The notes under the pieces were generated by a model. It searched no databases. It was given only the letters and a program-made list of their open reading frames with translations, and had not been told where the DNA came from. A program made the position numbers and the translations under genes. DNA of 23,319 nucleotides from Nitrospirae bacterium RBG_16_43_11 (lineage in GTDB: Bacteria > Nitrospirota > 9FT-COMBO-42-15 > HDB-SIOI813), in the NCBI GenBank assembly GCA_001805165.1, contig MHEI01000118.1, positions 1-23,319 of the forward strand, written 5' to 3'. Below are positions 7,694 through 16,527 of the stretch, piece by piece (position 1 is the stretch's first letter; each line of letters opens with the position of its first letter).

Positions 7694-9607
7694 CTATCCA
7701 TCTGAAATCCGTTCTTCCAGATACTGTATTTTCTTTTGCAGGGCCGGAGTCAGGTTCATGCCTTTCAACCACCTGATCTGCTGTTCGGCCTTCCCAAATT
7801 GATTCATATCTATATAAGCGTTGGTGAGCTTGATCCTGATATCAGGCCTTTCAGGGATCAATGCCAAAGCATGTTCCAATGCGACAACTGCCTCCTTTGG
7901 ATTATTCCTGCGCAATAATGCCTCGCCACGTAAATAGAATACAGCCACCCTTTTATCGTTAGTTGACCAGTATCTATTCGCAGTTGCCGCCTTCAATATC
8001 CTCTCTATCTGGAGGTGACTATCAGCACCCATGTAGATGTTATTCCTGGCTATGGCCAGTAGTTGTGACGCAGCCTGTGCCGTTACCGGATAATTGTGTA
8101 AACGCCATTCTATCTCGGCAAGAAGGGCCGGCGGCGGGGGCCTTTTCATTGTGTATACAAGAATATTAAGCCCTGCCAGGGGATAACTGGCTTCCCTTGG
8201 ACTCAATTGCGATGCCATCTGGAAAGAACTGACCGCCTTTTCGTACTGTTTGTAGTAAAACTCTGTATCACCACGCACTGACCAGACCCGACCCGACTCA
8301 GCATTGTTTTTTAATTCATGGGATAACAAGCTGTCCATAGAATGCCACTGCCATACCCTCTCTTTAAGAGAACTTACCATTAATATCAGAATCAAAACGA
8401 TTAATGCATATTTGATGATGTTAATAATATAGTTTGACAGCAGCCTTTGATGGGTCAGGTAATATCCAGCGGCAAACAATATCCCATAACCCGGGAGATA
8501 ATTACGATGCTCATATATTATTTCTAACGGTATAACGCTTGACTCCAGGAGGTGCCCGCCCAGAAACCACAATACTGCGAAACCAAGGACAATATGTTTC
8601 CCCCGGCATAATCCATACAGGCTGATTGCGATGAGAAGGACAATACCTGTTATGGAAGGAAGTGTGGTATAAGGCTGCAGCAGTCCATAAGAAAATTCAA
8701 AGTCCATATGAAAGAGACTCATAATCCCTGCATCAGGTAATAGAATGAGGCGTATATAATAGAATAGTACCCTGCATTCAGTAAGGAGCCTTTCCCAGAC
8801 AGTGAAACCTCGGACAAGTCCGGCCCCTGACAGGTCAATACCTGTTTTGATGAGATAAGCAAATATCGCCAGGCTGGGAAGTATTAAAATGGCTGAAACA
8901 AGGTATCGTGAAGATGGCATAGTGCCGGGATGGAACTTGAAGCGATAAAACACGCCCTCGATAACAAGCAGCAGGAGTGGCAGGAGGACACCATTTTCCT
9001 TGCTTAATGCTGCCAGTACGCCCCCAAATACTACTGCACCTGCCACCCACCATAACCCCTTCATATCTCCGAGCAGCAGCTTCTCACGGCCTCTGATATA
9101 GGCAACAGCCGCATAGACAGAGAAGAGGGCGGCCAGTTCGGTCATGCGCTGCACTGCATACAATACTGTAGAAACATGCAGCGGGTGAAGCGCCCAAAGG
9201 GCGGTTATAAATAAGGCAGTCCACCATCTCCTTCTATCATCAGCTATTCCAGCCCGTCTCAGGAGACCGATTGTCAGCAGGAAAATACCGCAAGTGGTCA
9301 GTATATGTATGAAAATGTTCGTCAGTTTAATTGAATAAGCATCTGTGTTGCCGGCAATGTAGTAATTTAATGAAAAACTTATCATGGCAATGGGGCGATA
9401 AAGGATACCTGATTTTTCCGAGAAGGCAGCCGCATAGATTGCCGGCAGGCTGAGGTCAGTTAATTTTAATTTGGTATTGGCTGTAAGTCGTGCAAGATCG
9501 TCCAGTATATAAGGGCCGCCTGTGCCAGGATAGTACAGTAGAAAAATAACCCCCGCAAGCACCAGAAAGGCAATAAATGGAAATGAGTTTTCCTTTTTTA
9601 CAATCAT
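7694..9607 (-). CDS. GT-C-like membrane glycosyltransferase with TPR tail, second paralogue
   Basis: A 637-residue paralogue of the 744-residue protein. The membrane part (about residues 1-420) has the first-loop motif GPYILDDLARL with the acidic pair intact, then LYRPIAMISFSLNYY and KLTNIFIHI, matching the same positions in its neighbours. The periplasmic-type tail has about three or four TPR-like units (for example YKQYEKAVSSFQMASQLSPR and NPKEAVVALEHALALIPERP), fewer and more diverged than in the 744-residue protein. Family knowledge suggests transfer of a polyprenyl-linked sugar to protein or glycan; this is not shown here. The ATG at 9607 has no clear Shine-Dalgarno, and it starts 39 bases from the divergent plus-strand paralogue. 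Confidence 0.8.
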   Translation of the reverse strand: MIVKKENSFPFIAFLVLAGVIFLLYYPGTGGPYILDDLARLTANTKLKLTDLSLPAIYAAAFSEKSGILYRPIAMISFSLNYYIAGNTDAYSIKLTNIFIHILTTCGIFLLTIGLLRRAGIADDRRRWWTALFITALWALHPLHVSTVLYAVQRMTELAALFSVYAAVAYIRGREKLLLGDMKGLWWVAGAVVFGGVLAALSKENGVLLPLLLLVIEGVFYRFKFHPGTMPSSRYLVSAILILPSLAIFAYLIKTGIDLSGAGLVRGFTVWERLLTECRVLFYYIRLILLPDAGIMSLFHMDFEFSYGLLQPYTTLPSITGIVLLIAISLYGLCRGKHIVLGFAVLWFLGGHLLESSVIPLEIIYEHRNYLPGYGILFAAGYYLTHQRLLSNYIINIIKYALIVLILILMVSSLKERVWQWHSMDSLLSHELKNNAESGRVWSVRGDTEFYYKQYEKAVSSFQMASQLSPREASYPLAGLNILVYTMKRPPPPALLAEIEWRLHNYPVTAQAASQLLAIARNNIYMGADSHLQIERILKAATANRYWSTNDKRVAVFYLRGEALLRRNNPKEAVVALEHALALIPERPDIRIKLTNAYIDMNQFGKAEQQIRWLKGMNLTPALQKKIQYLEERISDG

Positions 9608-9640
9608 TGAAATTATTTAATAAAGTTGTTAATATAGCAA
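9607..9640. promoter_or_regulatory. Divergent promoter region between two GT-C/TPR genes
   Basis: Only 39 bases separate the start codons at 9607 (minus) and 9647 (plus). On the plus strand TTGAAA (9607-9612) and TAATAT (9630-9635) are 17 bases apart. On the minus strand TTGCTA (9640-9635) and AATAAT (9617-9612) are 17 bases apart. Both would give almost leaderless messages, in line with the missing Shine-Dalgarno at both starts. The boxes overlap, so only one polymerase could bind at a time. AT-rich sequence makes false matches easy. Confidence 0.3.
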
Positions 9641-9646
9641 ATTCGT

Positions 9647-11470
9647 ATGAACGGACGCATCTTAACACTTCTGATATTTTCAGTCATCATATATTCCAAC
9701 TCTCTTTTCAACTCCTTTGTATGGGTGGATCATACCCAGATCCTTCAGAAAGAACATATTATACAAGACTTGGATGGCCTTGTGAATACCTTTACAAAAG
9801 GGATGCCGGGATTTTCTGCCTCAGTCAAAGGCGGATATTACAGGCCAATCATAAATCTATCATACTCCATAGACTACTGGATATGGGGACTTACCCCTTT
9901 CGGATTTCATCTTACCAATGTCCTGGCGCATACACTTACAGGGATAATACTCTACCTTATTCTACTGAAGATGCTTGAACAAGAATATGCAGCATTTTTT
10001 GCATCTCTCCTCTTCCTTGCGCATCCAATACACACAGAGGCAGTTGCATGGGTATCAGGGAGGGCTGACATGTTCTTCACCCTCTTCTATCTGTTATCTT
10101 TATTGTTTTATATACGGTCATCTGCTTCCCAACAAAAGGCTGCTTCTGTGCGTAATTCATATCTTTTATCAGGGTTATTCTTTATCCTCGCCCTTCAGTC
10201 AAAGGAGATGGCAATAACACTCCCCCTTATAATCATCCTTTATGATGTTTGCTTTCGTGTCAGGGACAAATCGTTCAGCCTTTATCATAACATCAAATCA
10301 TATATATTCTATTTTGGGATACTGGCAGGATATTTAATCTTCAGATTATCCATCCTCGGCGGTGTGGGCTCAGGACAGACCCTTCCAGGCAACAGCATCA
10401 TTATCTCAATCTATACTACATCCCGCATCTTCGTTGAATATATATGGAAACTGATATTACCTGTGAACCTGGCCGTGTCTGATGTTGTACGGCTGGCATA
10501 CACCATTATGGACCCGACTGTAATTGGCTCTTTAATCCTCCTTCTTCTGCTGGTAATCGCCGCTTTCCTCTTATATCGCTCTAAACCAGTCCTTACATTT
10601 GGTATCTTATGGTTCTTTATCACCCTTATACCAGTATCTAATATTGTCCCGGCCCTTCACCTCAAGGCTGAACGATTTCTATACCTTCCATCTATTGGGT
10701 ACTGTATAATTCTTGTGTGCATTCTAAGCAGCTCGTATAACATTATCAGGGATAGACTGCCTAATTTAAAATGGGCTTTTATAGCCGCTGGAGTTATAAT
10801 AACATCGTTCTATAGCCTTTTGACTTTTGACAGAAACTTTGACTGGAAGGACGACCTGACTATATTTTCAGATGCTGTAAAGAAAAGTCCTCTTACAAGG
10901 GAGGCATATGCCGAACTTGGGGTCACCTACCGGGAAAAGCAACGATATAAAGAAGCGGAGATGGCCTTTCTTGCTGCCCTTAAGGAACGTGAAGGTTACA
11001 CTGCCTTTGTACAGCCGCATGCAATGCATCAGAATCTTGCTGAAATATATTTTATTACCGGACAGTCTGTCAGATCGGTAGATCACCTCCTCTGGCTTGG
11101 CAGGTACCATCGTAACAGTTATGAAGTACAGAGAGACCTTGGCCTGGCGTATCTAAAGATCGGCCAACCTGACTGGGCGCTCACAAAGTTCAGGCAGGCA
11201 CTGCTTACAGCGCCGAGGGAGCCCAGGCTTATGGAAGTCTTTCAACGGGCAATTAAATTTGCAGAGACATCACCGGTTACACCTGAAGGCATCGGGCTTC
11301 AGGTGTGGCTAAATAAGGAGATGGTGCATTATGATCTGGGTATAGCCAATATGCAATTGAAAGAATATCATTCAGCCATAAAAGAATTCTCTAAAGTCAT
11401 TACCATCAATCCGTCATCTCCGGAGGCCCATGCCGGTATCGCAAAGGCAAAGAGGGAATTGGGTCAGTAG
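9647..11470 (+). CDS. GT-C-like membrane glycosyltransferase with TPR tail, third paralogue
   Basis: The only confident plus-strand gene, 607 residues. It has the same architecture as the two minus-strand neighbours: a polytopic half (YYRPIINLSYSIDYW, FHLTNVLAHTLTG, AHPIHTEAVAWVSGRADM) and a tail of about four TPR-like units (for example RYKEAEMAFLAALKE and EYHSAIKEFSKVITINPSSP). The HPIHTEAVAWV.GRAD stretch is very typical of this bacterial TMTC-like family. The first-loop motif reads FVWVDHTQI, so the first Asp of the DD pair seen in its paralogues is Val, which may change or abolish activity. No Shine-Dalgarno is seen before the ATG. It ends one base from the stop of the convergent ArnT-like gene. 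Confidence 0.85.
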   Translation: MNGRILTLLIFSVIIYSNSLFNSFVWVDHTQILQKEHIIQDLDGLVNTFTKGMPGFSASVKGGYYRPIINLSYSIDYWIWGLTPFGFHLTNVLAHTLTGIILYLILLKMLEQEYAAFFASLLFLAHPIHTEAVAWVSGRADMFFTLFYLLSLLFYIRSSASQQKAASVRNSYLLSGLFFILALQSKEMAITLPLIIILYDVCFRVRDKSFSLYHNIKSYIFYFGILAGYLIFRLSILGGVGSGQTLPGNSIIISIYTTSRIFVEYIWKLILPVNLAVSDVVRLAYTIMDPTVIGSLILLLLLVIAAFLLYRSKPVLTFGILWFFITLIPVSNIVPALHLKAERFLYLPSIGYCIILVCILSSSYNIIRDRLPNLKWAFIAAGVIITSFYSLLTFDRNFDWKDDLTIFSDAVKKSPLTREAYAELGVTYREKQRYKEAEMAFLAALKEREGYTAFVQPHAMHQNLAEIYFITGQSVRSVDHLLWLGRYHRNSYEVQRDLGLAYLKIGQPDWALTKFRQALLTAPREPRLMEVFQRAIKFAETSPVTPEGIGLQVWLNKEMVHYDLGIANMQLKEYHSAIKEFSKVITINPSSPEAHAGIAKAKRELGQ

Positions 11471-11471
11471 A

Positions 11472-13037
11472 CTATTTCTCAATCTTGTAAACTGCAGTCA
11501 GAATCTCTCCGGTAACAGGATGTGTATAACCGCCGACCAGTTTGAAATCTTTAGGAACAATACGCGGAGTGAACAGGAATTTCAACTTTGGCCTCAGGTT
11601 ATAATCTATATCCCGGTCTACGACTATATAATCTATCCCATTACTCCTCGCATAACTGATAACACCTTCATACGTAGACGGGGTTAAATAATATATGCCA
11701 TCTGCATGATATACAATAAAAGGCACCCTTGACATTGCCCGTACAGGGTGTGGTAAATTTTCCTTCATCCATATCCCTGTCTGTTTTCTTATATCTACCG
11801 GCCTCTTTTCCTCCCAGGGCTTATGGAGACCTGCTGAAACAATGCTGTACTGGGGGATAAAGGATAGCAACGCTATCGTTACAGTAACAGGCAGAATGAT
11901 CCTTTGCAGGGAGTTCCCCTTTGCAAATTTGCCCAGCCATTTGCTTACAGTCACAACCCCGCCTGCTGAAAGAATTAATAATAAAGGCAGGATAGGGGAG
12001 AGGTATCTCATGCGTTCATCTATAAGCGGAGATGGCGGAAGGAGCAATAGAGACAAAAAGTAGAGAATAACAACTGACAACAGGACCAGTGCATTAATTG
12101 ATTCCCTGCCCCTTAGCCCCTTCCCTATCACTTTCATGCCAACGATTACAAAAAGTCCGGCAACTGTAAGCATTCTAAACAGCATATATGAGTAGTGACG
12201 CAGGTTAACAAATATTTTATGTGTCATCTTCTCATAAAAACCCTTCCCTGTTTCTTCAACTTCAAGAAGCTCCCATCCGGCTACTGTCTCAACACCCTCT
12301 TCCATGACTACATCTTCAATGCTTCCATAAGAGGCGGTAAAAGTCCACTTGCCAAAAAAAGAATGCATATAGATAAGGTAAGGACTGATAATGAAAAAGA
12401 ACCCTAAGAATAGTAAGGCAATCATGGCAGCCATCTTTTTAGACCCGACTCTACTAACTATGGAGTGAATAAATATCCATCCTCCAAGTATAATCAGCAG
12501 GATCACCCCAGGTATTCTCGTCATATAGGCTAATCCTATAATAACACCTGATATGAATATCAATACATAGTTGTTCTTGCCTAAAGCATATAAACAGACA
12601 GTAATGGCCGAGACAAACAGTAAAATGAACAGCGCCTCGGTATACATTGCGACAGACCAGTTTATCATCACCGGGCTTAAGGATATAAATACAGAGCTGA
12701 GCAATGCCGCCTTTTCACCATAAATTGACCTTGCAAGGAAAAACACCGGAATAATCAGTAAAACACCAGAGATAAGAGAAACAATCAGTGCAGCCAGTTC
12801 AAAGCTCTTCGATACAATATATATCGCGCCTGTAACCAGGGGATATAGAGGAGGAAATACAACCTCAATTCCTCCCCTGAAGTCAGTAGAAAGTTTACCA
12901 CTAAGTATAGATTTGCTTATAGAGAGATAGGTGCACGCATCAGGATAAATTACTTCTGTGCTTGAAAAAAGGATGCGCAACGCAAGAGCAATAACTATAA
13001 GTAATTCAAGAATAATTATAGTCTTTTTACTTTGCAT
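11472..13037 (-). CDS. ArnT/PMT-like (GT39/GT83-type) membrane glycosyltransferase
   Basis: A polytopic protein of about 521 residues with roughly a dozen hydrophobic segments. After the first helix comes VIYPDACTYLSISKSIL, whose Asp sits where GT-C enzymes of the ArnT/dolichyl-phosphate-mannose group have their catalytic acidic residue, and then FPPLYPL. A periplasmic C-terminal domain of about 110 residues follows the last helix, as in that family. It would transfer a sugar from a polyprenyl-phosphate donor to lipid, glycan or protein. A longer reading frame begins at 13112, but I prefer the ATG at 13037: it places a short basic tail (MQSKK) directly before helix 1 and overlaps the upstream stop by only 11 bases. 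The ATG at 13058 is an alternative. Confidence 0.82.
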   Translation of the reverse strand: MQSKKTIIILELLIVIALALRILFSSTEVIYPDACTYLSISKSILSGKLSTDFRGGIEVVFPPLYPLVTGAIYIVSKSFELAALIVSLISGVLLIIPVFFLARSIYGEKAALLSSVFISLSPVMINWSVAMYTEALFILLFVSAITVCLYALGKNNYVLIFISGVIIGLAYMTRIPGVILLIILGGWIFIHSIVSRVGSKKMAAMIALLFLGFFFIISPYLIYMHSFFGKWTFTASYGSIEDVVMEEGVETVAGWELLEVEETGKGFYEKMTHKIFVNLRHYSYMLFRMLTVAGLFVIVGMKVIGKGLRGRESINALVLLSVVILYFLSLLLLPPSPLIDERMRYLSPILPLLLILSAGGVVTVSKWLGKFAKGNSLQRIILPVTVTIALLSFIPQYSIVSAGLHKPWEEKRPVDIRKQTGIWMKENLPHPVRAMSRVPFIVYHADGIYYLTPSTYEGVISYARSNGIDYIVVDRDIDYNLRPKLKFLFTPRIVPKDFKLVGGYTHPVTGEILTAVYKIEK

Positions 13038-13827
13038 CTTTGGCGCATCTGAACCCATATGTCCTGTGACTGTAATCCGGACGTGAAAAAGACCTTGCTG
13101 CCGCTCTTCCATGAAGTTTACCAGGCTGCAAAAATGACGCCCCTTTTATTACATAAATATCCCTGGAATATCTGCCATCGTTGATTGTGTTGCCAGGATA
13201 TGGTAAAAAGGATGATGATGTCCATTCGGACAGGTTTCCCGTCATATCATAAACCCCATATGGACTTATGTCCTCAGGATGACTTCCTACCGGGGAAGTC
13301 CAGCTAATCTTCATGTTTTCGCTTACATGCGCCATGGAGGAATCATACCTGTCTCCCCAGGGCCAGCGGCGGTTGTCTGTTCCTCTTGCGGCCTTCTCCC
13401 ACTCAAACTCTGTCGGAAGCCGCTTCCCTTTCCATTGGCAAAAATCAGTCGCGTCAAACCATGATATATAGTTAGCCGGATATTGGTTAAGTTCCGGCGG
13501 GTCGAAATATATCTCAGGCGGAAACTCTTCCGCGAAATTTATGTCACCAAGCCAAGTCTTGTCTGTCGTCTTGAGATACTCTTTGTACTCCCCTATTGTC
13601 ACCTCATATTTATCAATATAAAAGGCCCTGAGAGAGACTTTATGGCCCGGTTCTTCAGAGACTCCATAATCTTCTCCGCGTTTACCATCTTTGACTGCTC
13701 CAGAGCCTGCTATAAACTCACCTGCCGGGATTAAGACCATTTCATCATGAGATACCGTTTCTGCCCCTGACTCTGGTCCGGCAGCAACAAGAATCCCCGT
13801 TAATAGAAATATATAAGGCCATAACAT
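13027..13827 (-). CDS. Exported formylglycine-generating-enzyme-like (SUMF1/FGE-sulfatase domain) protein lacking the active cysteines
   Basis: A 266-residue protein with an N-terminal signal peptide (hydrophobic residues 1-16, small residues near 20-22), then a complete FGE-sulfatase domain. Landmarks are MVLIPAGEF, DKYEVTIGEY, GKRLPTEFEWEKAARG, WPWGD, YDMTGNLSEW and a final YGFRCAK. True formylglycine-generating enzymes oxidise a sulfatase Cys using two Cys near a GGSW motif. Here that stretch is GASFLQPGKLHGR, without Cys, so sulfatase activation is unlikely; other members serve as binding or structural domains or do different chemistry. The start at 13827 is preferred over 13845 because its ATG overlaps the cytochrome TGA (TGATG) and GGAAGG lies six bases upstream. 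No sulfatase gene is in the window. Confidence 0.88.
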   Translation of the reverse strand: MLWPYIFLLTGILVAAGPESGAETVSHDEMVLIPAGEFIAGSGAVKDGKRGEDYGVSEEPGHKVSLRAFYIDKYEVTIGEYKEYLKTTDKTWLGDINFAEEFPPEIYFDPPELNQYPANYISWFDATDFCQWKGKRLPTEFEWEKAARGTDNRRWPWGDRYDSSMAHVSENMKISWTSPVGSHPEDISPYGVYDMTGNLSEWTSSSFLPYPGNTINDGRYSRDIYVIKGASFLQPGKLHGRAAARSFSRPDYSHRTYGFRCAKDAK

Positions 13828-16484
13828 CAGCAGCCTTCCACACATTGGAAGTTAAGGAGTTCTACAGGCGCTGCATAAAAGCATGAATTCATATCTATAC
13901 CGTGACATGAAAGATAACACCTCATTACCGGCCGTCCCGGAAATGAGACTGTATCCAGAAACCATTTTGCCTTTTCCCCCCAACTCCCTGAAACGAGTTT
14001 CGGCGCAAAGTTTACGAGATGAGTGGAAACCACTCCATCCACTATCCCATCTTCCGCATCATCGGGAAGTTCTCCGCCTGCACCATTTCCATATATAGTG
14101 TTGGTCGCTTCAACATTGCTATGAACATTGTTGTGGCACTCATGACAATAGGCGCTTCCAGCCTTGAGATGAAACTTGTGAAGATTCCCGGTCCAGGAAC
14201 CTGCAGGTGTGTCCGTCTTAACTCCCATAAAGTTGGTCCATTTTATTTCACCATAAGCAGTGGATTCATTTCCAACAAACGGATCAAATGCCCTTCTGTC
14301 ATGACACTGGAAACAGAGATAAAAATTGTTATAAAAGGAGGCATTAAACCCCGGCCCATATAAGCTGCGGGCGGGATCGTCAATATTAGTATTGTATCTG
14401 CTCCTGAGTATGCGTGGTTGACCTGATCCATGAGGTCCCTGCGGCAATGTCGGGTCATCATTAATCACCTCTGTGAAGTAGAGGCTGTTGGGAGGAAAGT
14501 CTGTGGCCCTTCGGAAAGAGGTCCCGTCAGGCTGACCAGTCAGGGGGCCCTTAACAGTAGGTCCAAAGGCACTATTATTATGACAGTCAGTGCAGGTGAT
14601 CGTTATTTTCTGCAGAGTTGCTGCCGGGTTATTATCACAGTCTCCCACTATACCTGAAGGGTTAGAATCGCTATCCTTAAGATTAAATGCTACCGCGAGC
14701 TGCTGACACAACGCCGCTGTACCGTTTCGTCCCGGAGCTGCAACAGGATGAAAGGATGCATTCCTGATCTGCTGGGTATGACCCTGCCCTATGTCAGGGG
14801 TTTCCGGATTAAATTCCTTTCTTTTATTACTGTATCCCTTCATGGAGAAGTCAGGGCTTGTCGTCATACCACTGTACAAGCTCGACCTCCTGTCGGTATC
14901 ATCAGGATATCGGTCACCAAAGAAGAGGTTAGTATAACTATCCCCATGACACCTCAAACATACTTCGTGCACATAAGGCTCCCTGCTGTTGCCTGGTATC
15001 TTCGCACCGACCACATTACCATTAATATCTATACCGTTCATCCCCTTAAGCCTGTTTGTCCTCGTAACCTGATGAGGGTTGTGGCAGTCCACACATTCTA
15101 CATGCACAGTATCCTTAATAGTGGAGCCCGGAGGATATTCATTAAACGGGGGCGGGGTATGGCTATTGAGTTCAATCCCTTCCTGTGGGCGGCTCACAAA
15201 CACCGGCTCATGCCCCTGCCCCATAGTAACATTCATTGCGCTGCCCGTCCCCCCGCGGCCAAGGTTTTTATCCTTATAAAATTCACTCCTTATATTTGGA
15301 GGTGCGTTAGGAGGATTTCCCATTTCAGAAGGCGGCCTGTGACACAGATAGCAGGTATTCTCTATCGCCGCCTGGTTGTTGACATCAACTCCTTCACGCA
15401 GCAGCCTCTTTGCCCCCTGTGTTGTATGGGGATCATGGCAGGCCCTGCACGCATATTGCCTCACTGTATGGGTCCCATCAAAATTGTATGCATTTGCGGA
15501 TGTCGGATTGGCCGGTGGAACAAAGACTGCTGTATCATGTGAACTTCCATTCCATCCAGGCTTATCATGGCAGTAAAGACACAATATCTTACTCGCCGAA
15601 GGATAGTTCGGGTCTGCAGGATCATTATTAAAGGAGCTCGCCCTCAAAAACTTTGGATATGTAGCAGCATGAGGGTTATGACAGGATGTACACTGTACAG
15701 AGTCAGATTTGCCTGGATCCCCACCGGGGTATCTGCGCATCGGCGACAGAGGAGTAGTGTCACCTACCCCCGAAGGTGCAATAAGCGCAGGACCCGGGTC
15801 CACAAGTTCCTCATCACGCATTGCAAGGGATGAATCGTATATAAAGGAGACCGGATGATCATTCTGCAGGTTGGTTCCTATAACCCTCGTATCCCCTGTT
15901 GCAACACCTGCTCCAACGGGAATAGTTCCGGCACCCCCTGCAGGAGGATGACCTGTTGGATAAATCATGTCCATTGATTGGTAACTTATCCCTGAACCTG
16001 GTGGATTAACCACAGTCCCCAGGGCTATGGTCCCGTCATGGCATGACAGACACAACCTCGAGTAACCTGTCGGGGCATTAGGTTTCGGAGGATTTACCTC
16101 AAAACCCTCAAAGCTTGTACTCCAGACCTGGTCGTAGAGGATGTATCGGGCTGTAGAAAGCCTTCTGTTCCATAAGGGGGCCTTTAACCCCGCAGCCTCT
16201 TCATCTCCGACAGCTCCATGCGGAGTATGACAGAAGATACATATTTCTGTTGTCTGTTGTGTAAATACAGCACGGTCTGACGGACCTATCGAGGATAGAT
16301 TATGTTTCGTATTCCTGATATCCTCAAGCACTGAAGGAGTCAATGGTACTGGAACAGGCGGCGGGGATGGAGGAACCTGAGACCGGGTGTTTTTATCCGG
16401 ATAGAGGAGAATGTAAATAACAAATACTGCGGAAATTATGACTGATGGTATCAGATATCTTTTGAGAATAAGTATTTTCTTCAT
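13827..16484 (-). CDS. Membrane-anchored multiheme cytochrome c, 11 CxxCH plus one CX3CH
   Basis: An 885-residue periplasmic or surface electron carrier. One N-terminal hydrophobic segment (about 11-27) acts as signal or anchor and is followed by a Pro-rich linker. Heme c motifs CxxCH lie at 82, 145, 265, 302, 346, 378, 464, 509, 631, 724 and 780, several with the CHNPH or CHDPH extension common in decaheme-type cytochromes. A twelfth candidate at 856-861 is CYLSCH, with three residues between the cysteines. Three more Cys (868, 881, 885) end the protein. Spare histidines could serve as distal ligands. No enzyme domain is recognised. The gene sits behind a strong promoter and is coupled to the FGE-like gene, so the two are probably made together. 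No porin or outer-membrane partner gene is visible nearby. Confidence 0.93.
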   Translation of the reverse strand: MKKILILKRYLIPSVIISAVFVIYILLYPDKNTRSQVPPSPPPVPVPLTPSVLEDIRNTKHNLSSIGPSDRAVFTQQTTEICIFCHTPHGAVGDEEAAGLKAPLWNRRLSTARYILYDQVWSTSFEGFEVNPPKPNAPTGYSRLCLSCHDGTIALGTVVNPPGSGISYQSMDMIYPTGHPPAGGAGTIPVGAGVATGDTRVIGTNLQNDHPVSFIYDSSLAMRDEELVDPGPALIAPSGVGDTTPLSPMRRYPGGDPGKSDSVQCTSCHNPHAATYPKFLRASSFNNDPADPNYPSASKILCLYCHDKPGWNGSSHDTAVFVPPANPTSANAYNFDGTHTVRQYACRACHDPHTTQGAKRLLREGVDVNNQAAIENTCYLCHRPPSEMGNPPNAPPNIRSEFYKDKNLGRGGTGSAMNVTMGQGHEPVFVSRPQEGIELNSHTPPPFNEYPPGSTIKDTVHVECVDCHNPHQVTRTNRLKGMNGIDINGNVVGAKIPGNSREPYVHEVCLRCHGDSYTNLFFGDRYPDDTDRRSSLYSGMTTSPDFSMKGYSNKRKEFNPETPDIGQGHTQQIRNASFHPVAAPGRNGTAALCQQLAVAFNLKDSDSNPSGIVGDCDNNPAATLQKITITCTDCHNNSAFGPTVKGPLTGQPDGTSFRRATDFPPNSLYFTEVINDDPTLPQGPHGSGQPRILRSRYNTNIDDPARSLYGPGFNASFYNNFYLCFQCHDRRAFDPFVGNESTAYGEIKWTNFMGVKTDTPAGSWTGNLHKFHLKAGSAYCHECHNNVHSNVEATNTIYGNGAGGELPDDAEDGIVDGVVSTHLVNFAPKLVSGSWGEKAKWFLDTVSFPGRPVMRCYLSCHGIDMNSCFYAAPVELLNFQCVEGC
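13902..13919 (-). other. Candidate non-canonical heme-binding motif CX3CH
   Basis: The coding strand reads TGT TAT CTT TCA TGT CAC, that is C-Y-L-S-C-H, residues 856-861 of the cytochrome. Standard maturation recognises CxxCH, but wider spacings are known in some multiheme cytochromes. Whether heme attaches here is not shown by the sequence. Confidence 0.5.
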
Positions 16485-16497
16485 CTAAGCGCTTTTG

Positions 16498-16527
16498 ATT
16501 ATACAGGCAACCACAAGAATTAGTCAA
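16498..16527 (-). promoter_or_regulatory. Strong sigma-70-type promoter of the cytochrome operon
   Basis: TTGACT (16527-16522) and a perfect TATAAT (16503-16498) are separated by 18 bases on the minus strand. The predicted transcription start is near 16491, only about seven bases before the ATG at 16484, which would give a nearly leaderless message; accordingly no Shine-Dalgarno is visible. The -35 box overlaps the stop codon region of the preceding gene. An eight-base palindrome AAGCGCTT (16487-16494) sits at the predicted start point and could be a regulator site. Confidence 0.6.

Noticed and set aside
13027..13827. Genuine sulfatase-activating formylglycine-generating enzyme
   Set aside because: The active-site cysteines are missing and no sulfatase gene is nearby.
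14748..15542. 264-codon open frame on the plus strand
   Set aside because: It lies entirely antisense to the cytochrome gene, whose CxxCH motifs are decisive. Its predicted protein has no recognisable domain and its start lacks a ribosome binding site.
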